DNA of 64,000 nt from DASVBE01 sp963770375 (GTDB lineage Bacteria; Actinomycetota; Actinomycetes; Streptosporangiales; Streptosporangiaceae): the NCBI GenBank assembly GCA_963770375.1, contig CAVYPM010000026.1, forward strand, positions 22,124 to 86,123, given 5' to 3'. This document shows, one piece after another, positions 18,426 to 28,023 of the stretch; positions within the stretch are counted from its first letter, which is position 1; each line of letters begins with the position of its first letter. The notes beneath the pieces are model-generated. The model ran no database searches and was not told the DNA's origin. It saw only the letters and a list, made by a program, of their open reading frames with translations. The position numbers and the translations under genes were made by a program.

Positions 18426-18868
18426 CCGCCCGACGCGACGCCGTCCGCCAGGCCCTCGCCTCCGCCGGCACCTTCGTCAGCGCCCAGGACCTGCACGCCC
18501 GGCTGCGCGCGGCGGGCAACCGGATCGGCCTGACCACGGTGTACCGGGCGCTGGCCGCGATGGCCGGGGCGGCCGAGGCCGACGTGCTGACCGCCGACGG
18601 CCAGCAGGTCTACCGGGCCTGCGGCAGCGGCGAGCACCATCACCATCTGGTCTGCCGGTCCTGCGGCACGGCGGTGGAGGTGTCCGGCGCGGACGTCGAG
18701 CGCTGGGCCGAGGCGACCGCCGGTGCACACGGCTTCGTGGACGTCACCCACACGGTCGAGATCTTCGGCACCTGCCACGACTGCGCCACCAGGCCAGCCC
18801 CCGCCCGCCCCGCCAGCCACGGCGGTCCGGCCGGCCAGCTAGCACCCGGCGTCAGCCCCGGCGGGTAA
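18422..18868 (+). CDS. zur: Fur-family zinc uptake regulator
   Basis: A 148-aa Fur-family repressor. The N-terminal winged helix contains FVSAQDLHARLRAAGNRIGLTTVYRALAAMA. The dimer/metal domain has EHHHHLVCRSCG, with structural-zinc cysteine pairs C78/C81 and C118/C121 (GTCHDC). The position as last gene of the zinc-uptake operon and the Zur-box-like sites upstream support Zur rather than Fur or PerR. It starts at ATG 18422, overlapping the permease stop. About 25 Pro/Gly-rich residues form the tail. Confidence 0.88.
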   Translation: MTARRDAVRQALASAGTFVSAQDLHARLRAAGNRIGLTTVYRALAAMAGAAEADVLTADGQQVYRACGSGEHHHHLVCRSCGTAVEVSGADVERWAEATAGAHGFVDVTHTVEIFGTCHDCATRPAPARPASHGGPAGQLAPGVSPGG

Positions 18869-19307
18869 TCGACCCCGGGGTCAGCAGGACAAGCACGCCG
18901 TCCGGGTCGCGGACGGTGGCGATGGTCAGCGGTCCGCTGGGCGTCGGCTGGGTGATGTGCCGCGGCGTTCCGCCCAGGCCGAGCGCGGCCAGCCGGCTCA
19001 GCGTGGCCTCGACGTCGGCGAAGAACGACATCATGAACAACCCGGTCTGCGGCGCCGCCGGCGGCGGCCCCGGCACGGCACCGTCCAGCACGTTCAGTTC
19101 CAGCACGCCGGCCTGGTCGTCGGGAACCCCCGGGTCGCCCAGGAACACCGCGCGCAACTGCCGGGTGGCGGCACCGAACAACCCCGGCCAGTCGCCCTCG
19201 ACCTGGCGGTCCGCCAGCAGGTCGAGGCCGAGGCCGTCGCAGTAGAAACGCAAGCTGGCGTCGAGGTCGCGGACGATCACCACGGTGTGATGGATACCGC
19301 CGGGCAT
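18852..19307 (-). CDS. VOC-family (glyoxalase-like) protein
   Basis: A 151-aa vicinal-oxygen-chelate protein of two beta-alpha-beta-beta-beta units. GGIHHTVVIVRDLDASLRFYCDGLGLDLLA opens the fold. GVLELNVLDG, FFADVEATLSRLAALGL and ATVRDPDGVLVLLTPGS complete it. Candidate metal ligands are H6 and E of VLELN. The start is ATG 19307 (MPGGIHHT); the longer reading would translate the upstream tandem repeats. It overlaps the end of zur on the opposite strand by 17 bp. Substrate unknown. Confidence 0.8.
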   Translation of the reverse strand: MPGGIHHTVVIVRDLDASLRFYCDGLGLDLLADRQVEGDWPGLFGAATRQLRAVFLGDPGVPDDQAGVLELNVLDGAVPGPPPAAPQTGLFMMSFFADVEATLSRLAALGLGGTPRHITQPTPSGPLTIATVRDPDGVLVLLTPGSITRRG

Positions 19308-19325
19308 GACGGGCACCTGACCTTT

Positions 19326-19389
19326 CGGCTGAGCACTGAGTCGGCTGAGCACTGAATCCGCTGAGCACTGAGTCGGCTGAGCACTGGGT
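19326..19389. repeat. Four tandem 16-bp repeats in a divergent promoter region
   Basis: The unit CGGCTGAGCACTGAGT occurs four times head to tail without gaps (19326, 19342, 19358, 19374), with only one or two changes per copy. It fills the space between the VOC start (19307) and the LysE start (19446), which are divergent. The regular 16-bp period places each copy about 1.5 helical turns apart. It may be an array of regulator sites; no known motif is recognised. Confidence 0.8.
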
Positions 19390-19445
19390 TGCCACCGAGC
19401 AATAACCGGTACGGCGGTGCATAGCGCTTCAGGTAGAACTGAAAT

Positions 19446-20240
19446 ATGCCGCACCTCGCCGCGTTCCTGCTGGTCGCCTGCCTGATTGTGATCACTCCCG
19501 GCCCTGACATGGCGATGGTCACCAAGAACGCGCTCGACGGCGGCCGCCGCGCAGCCCTCCTGACCGCGCTGGGCACGGTGACCGGCCTCCTGGTCTGGCT
19601 GGCCGCCTCCGCGGCCGGCATCGTGGCCGTCCTGCGGACGTCAGCGGTCGTGTTCACGGCCGTCAAGCTGTGCGGCGCTGCCTACCTCCTGATCCTCGGC
19701 GCCCAGGCCCTGCTGGCCGCCCGCCGCTCGTCCGCATCCCCCCTGACCGCAGACGGCCCGGCGGCAGAGAACCCGACGGCGCACGCTCCGGGTAGTGGCG
19801 GTCCAGTGACGGACGCCCCGGCCGCGGGCAGCCTGGCCGCGTCCGGCCCGGCCGTGGACGGCCGGGCAACGGCCGGGCCTGCTGCAGGTCGCGCGGCCTC
19901 TCTTCGCCGGCGCCTTCGCGGTCGGCGGCCGCCGCAGCTGCTGACCGGTCCGCCGTGGCGTCAGGGCCTGCTCTGCAACCTGCTGAACCCCAAGATCGCC
20001 GTGCTGTTCACCAGCCTGATTCCGCAGTTCGTGGCGCCGGGCCAGTCCGCACCGCTGCAGGCTGCCATCCTGGCCGGGATCTTCGTCGCGATAACCCTGG
20101 TCTGGCTGACGGGCTACGCCCTCGCCGCGAGCGCCGCCCAGCAGGTCCTGCGGCGGGGTCGTGTGCAGCGCGCGATGCGCGCCGTCACCGGCACGGCGCT
20201 GGTCGGCCTCGGCGTCCGCCTCGCCGCCGAGACCCGCTAA
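19446..20240 (+). CDS. LysE-family exporter
   Basis: A 264-aa LysE/RhtB-type amino-acid exporter. It has the N-terminal signature VACLIVITPGPDMAMVTKNAL, then GTVTGLLVWLAASAAGIVAV and KLCGAAYLLILGAQALL. A long Ala/Gly/Pro-rich cytosolic loop (about residues 95-160) is inserted before QGLLCNLLNPKIAVLFTSLIPQFV, which is longer than in most members. There are five or six membrane helices. It is divergent from the VOC gene across the 16-bp repeats. The exported substrate is unknown. Confidence 0.85.
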   Translation: MPHLAAFLLVACLIVITPGPDMAMVTKNALDGGRRAALLTALGTVTGLLVWLAASAAGIVAVLRTSAVVFTAVKLCGAAYLLILGAQALLAARRSSASPLTADGPAAENPTAHAPGSGGPVTDAPAAGSLAASGPAVDGRATAGPAAGRAASLRRRLRGRRPPQLLTGPPWRQGLLCNLLNPKIAVLFTSLIPQFVAPGQSAPLQAAILAGIFVAITLVWLTGYALAASAAQQVLRRGRVQRAMRAVTGTALVGLGVRLAAETR

Positions 20241-20282
20241 AGCCCAGGCCAGAGCCAGTCCGCCCGGGACCCGGTTTCGCGG

Positions 20283-20410
20283 TCAGCCGCCTGCGGCCCT
20301 GATCTGCTCCAGCATGGCGAAGTCGTCGCGGACGGCTCAGTGCTCGGTGACCTTGCCGTCCTCGACCCGGAACACGTGCAACTGCGTCCAGCTGACCTGC
20401 GCCAGCCAGC
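20283..20410 (-). pseudogene. C-terminal remnant of a SnoaL-like/ester-cyclase gene
   Basis: Read on the minus strand, QVSWTQLHVFRVEDGKVTEH is followed by a TGA (20337-20339) where relatives have Trp, and then AVRDDFAMLEQIRAAGG and a natural stop. This is the closing part of an ester-cyclase/SnoaL-like domain. There is no start or N-terminal half. It borders other gene fragments up to 21081. Confidence 0.55.
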
Positions 20411-20423
20411 GCACACCTCCACG

Positions 20424-20616
20424 GCGGCGGGATCTTCAACACCGCCACCCTGGTGCTCAGCGGTGACCGGGTGACGTTCAACCAGGCCTCCCTGGGGGCG
20501 GCGGCGGAATCAGCAACTCAAGCTCCGGCACCGTCTCGCTGCGGTTCGCGCTGGTCACCTCCAACGCCCCGGACAACTGCAATCCGCAGGGCACCATCCG
20601 GGGCTGCCGGAACTAG
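20424..20616 (+). pseudogene. Fragment of an unrecognised protein
   Basis: The plus strand encodes GIFNTATLVLSGDRVTFNQA, then after a frame change near 20498 a Gly run, ISNSSSGTVSLRFALVTSNA and DNCNPQGTIRGCRN before a stop at 20614-20616. The pattern of strands and two Cys resembles the end of a secreted or phage-like beta protein. No start is present. The family is not recognised. Confidence 0.4.
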
Positions 20617-20819
20617 CCCGCCGGGACCGGCTGGTAATCCACTGCCGCCCACCTGGTCCCGGCGCCTGCCGGGGCTGGGCGGGTTGCTGCCATAAGGGCG
20701 GTGTGCTGCAGTGGCCAGCCCGGCAGATGCGCAGGTGGGCATGGTGCCCTGGCGCCTGGTCAGCATCCGGCGGCGCGGCATTGGCGCCCTGGGCCATCCC
20801 GCCAAGGGGTGTTCCTGAC

Positions 20820-21081
20820 CTGCCGGGAACAGGACCGCGGCCTGGCCGCCAGCGTGATCCGCCGGCGCATCGCGTTGGCCGCGGTGACCACGTCATGGCC
20901 AGGTCCGGGCAGTCCCGCCGTCGGGGGCGGCAAGTGTGGCCAGGATCCGGACCGTAGCGGTCTTGCCGGCGCTGTTAGGGCCGAGGAAGCCGGTGACGTG
21001 CCCGGGGCGCGCGGTGAAGGTGAGGTGGTCGACGGCGGTGACCGGGCCGTAGCGTTTGGTGAGCTGTTCTACCTCGATCAT
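20820..21081 (-). pseudogene. Truncated ABC-transporter ATPase (drug-export type)
   Basis: From ATG 21081 the minus strand reads MIEVEQLTKRYGPVTAVDHL, then a degenerate Walker A GPNSAGKTAT (normally GPNGAGKTTT) and ATLAAPDGGTA. A stop follows at 20893-20895. DVVTAANAMRRRITLA, which normally follows in DrrA-type ATPases, is readable just beyond it. The signature motif and Walker B are missing. This is a decayed 5' fragment of a multidrug-export ATPase. Confidence 0.65.
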
Positions 21082-21228
21082 GCTGGGCACGCTAGGAGCG
21101 GGCACCGGGGCAGCGCTTCTGTCACGGTGACTGGAGTTGCTGGCTGGTCGTGCCCCGGGGTAGGTAATGCCGGGGCGTACACGGGTACCTGAGATCCTTG
21201 GCCCGTTGTGCTGACGGGATGAGAGCCG

Positions 21229-23912
21229 ATGCTGTGCGGGCGGAGCGAGCAGCTGGCGGCGATTGACCAGCTGCTGGAGGGAATGCGGTCCGGCCGGGCC
21301 GGCGCGCTGGTGCTGCGCGGGGAGGCGGGGATCGGGAAGACGGCGCTGCTGGATGCCGCGGAGCAGAAGGCCGCTGGAGCCCGTGTCCTGCGGGTGACCG
21401 GGGTGGAGCCGGAGGCGGACCTGCCGTTCGCGGCGCTGCACGGGCTGCTGCGCCCGGTGCTGGATGAGATCGGGGCGCTGGCCGGGCGGCAGGCTGAGGC
21501 CCTGCGCGGCGCGTTCGGGCTGGCGGAAGAAACGGTCCCGGACCGGTTCCTGGTCGGCCTGGCGGTGCTGAGCCTGATCGCGGAGCTGGCCGAGCACCAG
21601 CCGGTGCTCGTCCTGGTCGATGACGCGCACTGGCTGGACCGGGCGTCCGCGGATGCGCTGGTGTTCGCGGCCCGGCGGCTGCGTGCGGAGCGGGCCGCGG
21701 TCCTGGTCGCGGCCCGGGATGACCCGCCGGGCGCTAGCCTGCCGGGCCTGCCGGAGCTGCGGGTGGGCGGGCTGGACCGGGCCGCGGCGGAGCAGTTGCT
21801 GGCCGGGGCGGGGCTGGTGGCTGCGGTCCGCGATCAGCTCATCGCTGAGGCGGGCGGCAACCCGCTGGCGCTGATCGAGCTGTCCCGCGGCCTGTCCGGA
21901 GCGCAACGGGCCGGGGCGGTGACGCCGCTGGCGCTGCCCGCCGCGTCCCCGGCTGGGCGGGTGCAGCAGGCGTTCGCGGCCCGGATCGGCGGGCTGCCGC
22001 CGGACTGCCGGCGGGCGGTGCTGGTCGTGGCGCTGGGCGGGATGGCAGACCTGGCCGAGGTCAGCCGGGCGGTCGCCGCCGCGGGCGGGTCGCTGACCGA
22101 CCTGGCCGCAGCTGAGCGGGCCGGGCTGGTGCGGGTGACCCCGGCCGGGGTCAGCTTCGCCCACCCGCTGACCCGGGCGGCGGTGCTGGCCAGCTCCGAT
22201 GTCGCCGAGCGGGCCGCCGGGCACCGGGCGCTAGCTGCGGTGCTCGACGATGACCGGCGGGCCTGGCACCTGGCCGCCCTGGCGGACGGCCCGGACGAGC
22301 AGGTCGCCGCCGAGCTGGATGCCGCCGCCCAGCGGGCGGGCCGCCGCGGCAGCCGCGCTGCCGCCTCCGCCGCCTACGAACGGGCCGCTGCGCTGTCGGC
22401 CGGCCCAGCGGCCAGGGGGCGCCGGCTGGCGCTGGCCGCCGAGGCGGCGACCGACGCCGGGCAGTTCCCCCGGGCCGCGGGCCTGGCCCGGCAAGCCGGG
22501 CGGCTGGTGACCGACCCGGCGGCCGCCGCCACGCTGGCCCGGGTAAGGGCACAGCTGGAGTTCGAGGCCGGCCGCCCCGCCGATGCGGCAGGCATCCTGC
22601 TGGAGTGGGTCGCGATGCTCGGCCCGGCGGACCCGGGCACCGCGCAGGCGGTGCTGGCCGAAGCCGTTCACATACTGTGGCTGGACGTCACCCCGGCGCA
22701 CCCGGAGCTTGAGCGCCGGGCTGCGGCCATGGCACCGCCCGTGGGAGCGGGGCTCGTGGAGTTCCTGCAGGCGGTGCGGCGGCTCCAGCATGGTGATATC
22801 CACGCGCCGGTCACCGTTCCGGCCCCACCGGATCATGGCTCGCTTCCGTTCGTCGCCGGGTTCTCCCAGCTGTTCTTCGACTTCATCCGGGGGGACGTGG
22901 CGGCTGTCGGGCGCCGCGCCGACGCCATGACCGCCGAGTGCCGGGACACCGGGATCGCCGGCCTGCTGGCGTACGCCCTGTCCTATCTCGCCGACGCGCA
23001 GGGCCTGCGCGGTGAGTTTCTGGACGGGATGGCGACCGCCGAGGAGGGCCTGCGCATCGCCGCCGACACCGGGCAGGCCACCATGACCCGCGAGCTTGCC
23101 GTCAGGGCGGCATCCTTGGCGGCGGTCACCGGTGACGAGGAGGTGTGCCGGGCCCGTGCGGCCCAGTGCCGGGACCTCTCGGCCGGTGCACCGACCCTGG
23201 CGCTGGCCGGAGCCGACTGCGCGCTCGCCCTTCTTGACCTGGGGTACGCCAGGTATCACGCCGCTCTGGACCGGATGCAGGCCGCAGCGACCGGGCCGGC
23301 CTGGCATTCCCCCCACCTTCTGTACGCCTATCCGGATCATGTCGAGGCGGCGGTCCGGGCTGCCGGCCGGATCTCGCGGCCGGCCCGCTGGCCAAGTTCT
23401 CCGCCTGGGCCGGCGCGATGGGCCAGGGGTGGGCCACCGCGGTGGCCGCGCGGTGCGCCGCGCTGACCGCCGGCGACGGCGACGCCGAGCCCCTGTACCG
23501 GAAGGCGGTCGCCGCCCACGAGGGGGACGGCCGCCCGTTCGAGCAGGCGCGCACCCGGCTGCTGTACGGGGAGTGGCTGCGCCGCAGCCGGCGCCGCACT
23601 GATGCCCGTGAGCACCTGCTCGCCGCGGCGGGCGCCTTCGCGCGGATGGGCGCCCGGCCCTGGCAGGACCGTGCCGAGGCCGAGCTGCGCGCCGCCGGCG
23701 CCAGGGCGCCAGCCGTGACGGCCGACGATCCGCTGGCCCGGCTGACCCCGCAGGAGCTGCAGGTCGTCCGGCTGGCCGCCACCGGCGCGTCGAACAAGCA
23801 GATCGGCGCGCAGCTGTTCCTGTCCCCGCGCACCGTGGGCTACCACCTGTACAAGGCGTTCCCCAAGCTCGGCGTCACCACCCGCGAGGAGCTGGCCCGC
23901 TACGCGCAATGA
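21229..23912 (+). CDS. LAL-type LuxR-family regulator, frameshifted
   Basis: A large ATP-binding LuxR regulator, about 893 codons. The N-terminal AAA ATPase has Walker A RGEAGIGKTALL and Walker B VLVLVDDAHWLD. A TPR-like helical middle follows. After a one-base shift near 23385 the C-terminus contains the LuxR HTH (LTPQELQVVRLAATGASNKQ, then LFLSPRTVGYHLYKAFPKLG). It starts at ATG 21229 (MLCGRSEQLAAIDQLL), the usual LAL N-terminus. The neighbouring hydrolase and MMPL genes converge on it, and it may control them. Confidence 0.85.
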
Positions 23913-23913
23913 C

Positions 23914-24774
23914 CTAGCCGCCCGCCAGGACGGCGAAGTCCAGCAGCAGTTTGCCGGTGGTTTGCGGATCTTCCATCATCGGGGTGTGCCCGACGCCCGG
24001 CAGCATCTCGACACGGGCGCCGGGCACGGCGTGGTAGGCGGTGGCCGAGGAGGAGCGCCACCGCTGGTCGTCAGTGCCGAAGATCACCAGCACCGGCAGG
24101 CCCAGCACGGCGAGCCGGCCGGGAAGGCTCTGCTGCTGGAGGTAGTCATCGGATGCGCGGCTTGTCCCCGCGAGGGCGCGGTGGGTCATACCGAGGGTGG
24201 CCGTGATGATGGCGTCGGGGATGTCGACGGGACGAGTGAAGGCTGTGCGCATGGCCTTGCGGATGATGGCCTCCGTCCGCAGTGCCCAGAGGAGCCGTCC
24301 GGGCAGCGGGGCCAGCAGGAGCCGGCCGAGCACGCCCTGATCGGCAACGGCGTCCAGGCTTGGGCCGATGCCGATGAGCGCCAGTGCCGCGACCTTGCCG
24401 GGCCGCTGCTCGGCCAGGGCCGTGGCCACCGTGCCCCCCGTGGAATGCCCGATCACCGTCACCCGGCCCGCGCCGAGCTGGTCCAGCACGGCGCCGACCC
24501 GGCGGGCCTGGGCCGGGATGCCGTATCCGCCGGCCGGGCTCGCCGACCTCCCGTGCCCGGCGAGGTCGATGCGGATGACCCGGCAGGCGCCCGCCAGCGG
24601 CGGGACCACCGGGTCCCACCAGGCCGTCGAAGCCCCGGTTCCATGGATCAGCACCACGGCAGGCGCGCCGTCCGGGCCGTCCTGCACGACGTGCATGTCA
24701 CCATCGTCAAGCCGCACGAACCCGTCGTGTGCGCCCGGGGCGCCGGATGTGTGCTCTGGCATGGCGCTAGACAC
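23914..24774 (-). CDS. Alpha/beta hydrolase
   Basis: A 286-aa alpha/beta hydrolase. The oxyanion segment VVLIHGTGASTAWW, the nucleophile elbow VIGHSTGGTVA (Ser nucleophile), the acid region LVIFGTDDQRW and the terminal His in GVGHTPMMEDP form a complete catalytic set. The start overlaps the end of the MMPL transporter gene by 8 bp on the same strand, so the two are coupled. The stop lies 1 bp from that of the LuxR regulator. Substrate unknown; an esterase or lactonase are options. Confidence 0.85.
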   Translation of the reverse strand: MSSAMPEHTSGAPGAHDGFVRLDDGDMHVVQDGPDGAPAVVLIHGTGASTAWWDPVVPPLAGACRVIRIDLAGHGRSASPAGGYGIPAQARRVGAVLDQLGAGRVTVIGHSTGGTVATALAEQRPGKVAALALIGIGPSLDAVADQGVLGRLLLAPLPGRLLWALRTEAIIRKAMRTAFTRPVDIPDAIITATLGMTHRALAGTSRASDDYLQQQSLPGRLAVLGLPVLVIFGTDDQRWRSSSATAYHAVPGARVEMLPGVGHTPMMEDPQTTGKLLLDFAVLAGG

Positions 24775-26965
24775 GGGTCGGCTCGGCCAGCTGGGCGGGC
24801 GGCTGTTCCCCGGACGGCTCGACGGCCAGGTGCGGCAGGCGGCGGTCCAGCCGGCCGGGCAGCCACCAGTTGGCCCGGCCGCACAGGTGCATCACGGCCG
24901 GTACGAGCACTGTCCGCAGGACGAAGGCGTCGAGCGCCACCGCAGCGGCCAGCCCGATGCCGAACTCGGCCACGCTGCGCTGGCCCATGAACACGAACGC
25001 CATGAACACGGCGATCATGATCGTTGCCGCGGCGGTGATCACGCGCCCCGTCTCGGTCTGGCCCGCGAGCACCGCCCGGGTGTTGTCACGGGTGCTCGAC
25101 CATTCCTCGGCGATCCTGCTGACCAGGAAGACCTGGTAGTCCATGGACAGGCCGAACAGGATCGCCAGCACCAGCTCGGGCATATAGGCCTCGATCGGAC
25201 CGGCCCGGCCCAGGCCGAACGCGCTGGTTCCCCAGCCCCACTCGAAGAATGCAGTGAGCACGCCGAAGGCGGCCGCCGCCGACAGCAGGTTCAGTACTGC
25301 TGCAGTCGCCGGGATGAGCAGGCTGCGGAAGGCAAGGACGAGCAGCAGGAAGCCGAAGCCCACGATCGCGGCCAGGAGCCAGGGCAGCTTGGCGCTTGTC
25401 ACCGCCGCGAGGTCGTCGAACGTGGCCGTCAGGCCGCCTACGTAGACCCGCAGCGTGGTCCCGTGCGTGTAGCGCGGTATGACCGTGTCCCGCAGGTGCG
25501 TGATCAGGCTGGAGGTGGCCTGGGACTCGGGCGCTGTGGTGGGGATGACCTGGGTCACCTCGACCGCCGGCCCGCCGGAGGGCCTGGTCTGCGCGGGCCC
25601 GGCCTGCACGGCGGCCACCCCGGGCACGGCGGTGAGCGCGCGGTCGAGCCGGCCGAGCGCGGCGCGGTCAGCCGCAGAGCCGGTCTGGGCGACCAGCAGC
25701 AGCGGGCCGTTGAAGCCCGGCCCGAATCCCTCGGCGAGCATTTCGTACGCCTTGTACGTGTGGCTTGACGTGGGGTCGTTGGAGGAGTCAGAGGCACCAA
25801 GCCGCAGGTGCAGCACGGGAACGGACACCACGGCCATCACGGCGACCGCCGCGGCAGCAAGCACGGCCGGGAACCGGGGCACGGTGCGTGACCAGCGCGC
25901 CCAGATGCTTCTCCCGCTCCGCGCGTGGTCCGGCCCGTCAGCGTGCAGCCTGCGGCGCTGCCTGCGGCTCAGCACGCGCTGGCCGAGCACGCCGAACAGC
26001 GCGGGCAGCAGCGTCACGGCGGCGAGCACGGTGCACACCACGGTGATCGCCGCCGGGACGGCCATCCCGTCGAGGAAGCCAAGGCCGATGGTGAGCAGGC
26101 CGAGCAGCGCGATGCATACCGTGCCGCCGGCCAGCAGAACCGCACGGCCGGAGGTGCTGAGCGCTTGCGTCGCCGACCGCTCCGGATCCAGCCCCGACTG
26201 CAGGCCGCGGCGGTACCTGGTCACGATGAACAGGGCGTAGTCGACCCCGACGCCAAGGCCGATGAGCGCGCTGAGGATCGGCGCGACGCCGTTCACGGAC
26301 ATCAGGTGGCTGAGCGGCGCGATGAGCATCAGCCCGCTTCCCACGCCGGCCACCGCGGTCACGATCGGCAGCGCCATCGCCAGCAGCGACCCGAACGCGA
26401 TGAGCAGGATGACGGCGGCCGCGCCGATGCCGATCGCCGACGCGCTCGACAGCGGCGCCTGCTCGGTATTCGAGATGGCCTTCCCGCCAAGCTCGACCGC
26501 AAGGCCCGGCTCACGGGCGGCGGCTGCCACCGCGACCACCCGGTTGATGTCGGCCTTTTCCAGGTCATCCGCGGCCTTGGCGAAGTTCACCGTGGCGTAC
26601 GCGGTGCGCCCGTCCGGGCTTACCTGGACCTTGCCGCCCGGCAGGTAGGGGCTGGTCACCGAGGCCACCTCAGGCAGGTGGGATACCCGCGCCAGCATCG
26701 CGGACATCCGCTGCTCGATAGCCGGATGGGTGACGCTGCCGTGGCTCACCCGCCAGACGATCTGGTCGGAGTCGCCCGCCCGGGCCGGCGCCGACCGGAG
26801 CAGCAGTTGCTGGGCAGTGCCGGAGCCGGTGCCGGGCAGTGTGAACGAGTTGTCATTCGACGTTTTCACTGCCTGCGACACGACCGCCAGGCCGATGAGC
26901 AGGCCGATCCAGGCGGTGATGACGACGAAGCGGTGCTGGTAGCACCAGCGAGCAAGGGCTGACAT
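24767..26965 (-). CDS. MMPL-family RND transporter
   Basis: A 732-aa inner-membrane transporter with two MMPL repeats, each one helix, an exoplasmic porter domain and then five helices. GVGVDYALFIVTRYRRGLQ and GLSMDYQVFLVSRIAEEW are the paired proton-relay motifs (GxxxDY). The start is ATG 26965 (MSALARWCYQHRFVV) behind AAGGAGTGGAGG, not the longer ORF start. It is followed by the coupled alpha/beta hydrolase gene. MMPL proteins export lipids or siderophores in mycobacteria and antibiotics in Streptomyces; here the cargo is unknown. Confidence 0.88.
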   Translation of the reverse strand: MSALARWCYQHRFVVITAWIGLLIGLAVVSQAVKTSNDNSFTLPGTGSGTAQQLLLRSAPARAGDSDQIVWRVSHGSVTHPAIEQRMSAMLARVSHLPEVASVTSPYLPGGKVQVSPDGRTAYATVNFAKAADDLEKADINRVVAVAAAAREPGLAVELGGKAISNTEQAPLSSASAIGIGAAAVILLIAFGSLLAMALPIVTAVAGVGSGLMLIAPLSHLMSVNGVAPILSALIGLGVGVDYALFIVTRYRRGLQSGLDPERSATQALSTSGRAVLLAGGTVCIALLGLLTIGLGFLDGMAVPAAITVVCTVLAAVTLLPALFGVLGQRVLSRRQRRRLHADGPDHARSGRSIWARWSRTVPRFPAVLAAAAVAVMAVVSVPVLHLRLGASDSSNDPTSSHTYKAYEMLAEGFGPGFNGPLLLVAQTGSAADRAALGRLDRALTAVPGVAAVQAGPAQTRPSGGPAVEVTQVIPTTAPESQATSSLITHLRDTVIPRYTHGTTLRVYVGGLTATFDDLAAVTSAKLPWLLAAIVGFGFLLLVLAFRSLLIPATAAVLNLLSAAAAFGVLTAFFEWGWGTSAFGLGRAGPIEAYMPELVLAILFGLSMDYQVFLVSRIAEEWSSTRDNTRAVLAGQTETGRVITAAATIMIAVFMAFVFMGQRSVAEFGIGLAAAVALDAFVLRTVLVPAVMHLCGRANWWLPGRLDRRLPHLAVEPSGEQPPAQLAEPTRV

Positions 26966-27168
26966 GATCCTCCACTCCTTTTCGGTGCTTCCCGACGCTA
27001 GGAATGGGAACCGGCTGGCGGCTTCTGCCACGGTGACCTGACGTGCCCGGCGGCCGGGGCAGGCGGTTAGGTCATGGCGCGCAGCGGGCCCTGCGATATC
27101 CCCCAGTGGGGGTGATGCCTCCACCGGGCCGCCGGCGGGAGTATGACCCGGGTGGACGGTGCGAGGAC

Positions 27169-27684
27169 ATGGAGATGAGGCCAACGACGGGCACCAGGCC
27201 AACCTGGTGGTCGACCGCCGCAGTCGCGCTCGGCGCCGGGCTGCTCGCGGTCGCCTGCAGTTCGGGCAGCACCCCGGCTAGCGGCACCAGCGCGTCCGGG
27301 ACCCCCTCTGCGACCCCCTCTGCGACGCCGACCACCACCACCTCGGTGGTGTGCCAGGACGCTGCCGACCTGCGCACCTCGCTCCGCAATCTCACCCACA
27401 GCAGCGTGAGCAAGGGCGACGTCACCGAGCTCAAGTCCAACCTGGCGCAGGTCCATACGGATCTGACCTCTCTCATCACGCACGCGAAGGGCGAGTGGCA
27501 GACGCAGACCAGCGCCCTTAAGGCCGCGCTCGACAAGCTGCAGACCGCGATATCGGACCTTTCCTCCAGCCCCAGCGCGAGCACAGTGGCAGGCGTAGCG
27601 GCCGCACTAGGCGGGGTCGCTGCCGCTGGCGGGAGCCTGCTCACCGCGGTCAGCACGAGATGCCCATCGGCGTCGCCCAGCTAG
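27169..27684 (+). CDS. Putative lipoprotein
   Basis: A 171-aa exported protein. The signal segment STAAVALGAGLLAVAC has its lipid cysteine at C30, and a Thr/Ser/Pro/Ala linker follows (SATPSATPTTTT). The mature part is helical (DLRTSLRNLTHSSVSKGDV, LKAALDKLQTAISDL) and ends in an Ala/Gly-rich stretch. The architecture parallels the lipoprotein at 5874-6371, suggesting a paralogous pair with no recognised function. ATG 27169 has GCGAGGAC before it. Confidence 0.7.
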   Translation: MEMRPTTGTRPTWWSTAAVALGAGLLAVACSSGSTPASGTSASGTPSATPSATPTTTTSVVCQDAADLRTSLRNLTHSSVSKGDVTELKSNLAQVHTDLTSLITHAKGEWQTQTSALKAALDKLQTAISDLSSSPSASTVAGVAAALGGVAAAGGSLLTAVSTRCPSASPS

Positions 27685-28023
27685 CGGCCTGCGGCGATCA
27701 GCGCTTACACCGGCCAGCGGTAGCATCCCGCGGATGCCGAACGCGGTGAGCGTGCCGGTCGCCGCCTTCGGGAACGTCGCCTCCCAAGCCCAGGCAATCG
27801 CGGCGGCGGCGAAAACGGCGGCGACCCTGCGCTGAGCAAATGCCCGTGGTGCGGGTACGCGTGCTGTTCCGCGGGTTATGGTTTGCCCATAATTGTCCCG
27901 CGAAATGGAACAACCTTGGCTGCTGACGAAAGTCGGGGTTGTGGTGACAACCTCGCTGGGATGACGGCAGCCTCGCACCGGGGCCAGGTTGCCGGTCCGG
28001 GCCGCGCGCGGCAGGAGGGATCC
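27685..28023. other. Intergenic region without a supported gene
   Basis: About 340 bp between the lipoprotein and the flippase-like gene. A 34-codon plus-strand ORF (27734-27838) and overlapping minus-strand ORFs exist, but none has a clear ribosome site or recognisable family. The second half (27860-27960) is AT-richer and probably holds the promoter of the next gene. Confidence 0.4.

Noticed and set aside
19326..19389. CRISPR array
   Set aside because: Four contiguous 16-bp units without spacers and no cas genes.
24368..25768. 466-codon plus-strand ORF
   Set aside because: Antisense to the hydrolase and MMPL genes, whose catalytic and membrane motifs are complete.
27734..27838. 34-codon ORF MPNAVSVPVAAFGNVASQ...
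   Set aside because: No ribosome site and overlapping frames on the other strand; cannot be supported.
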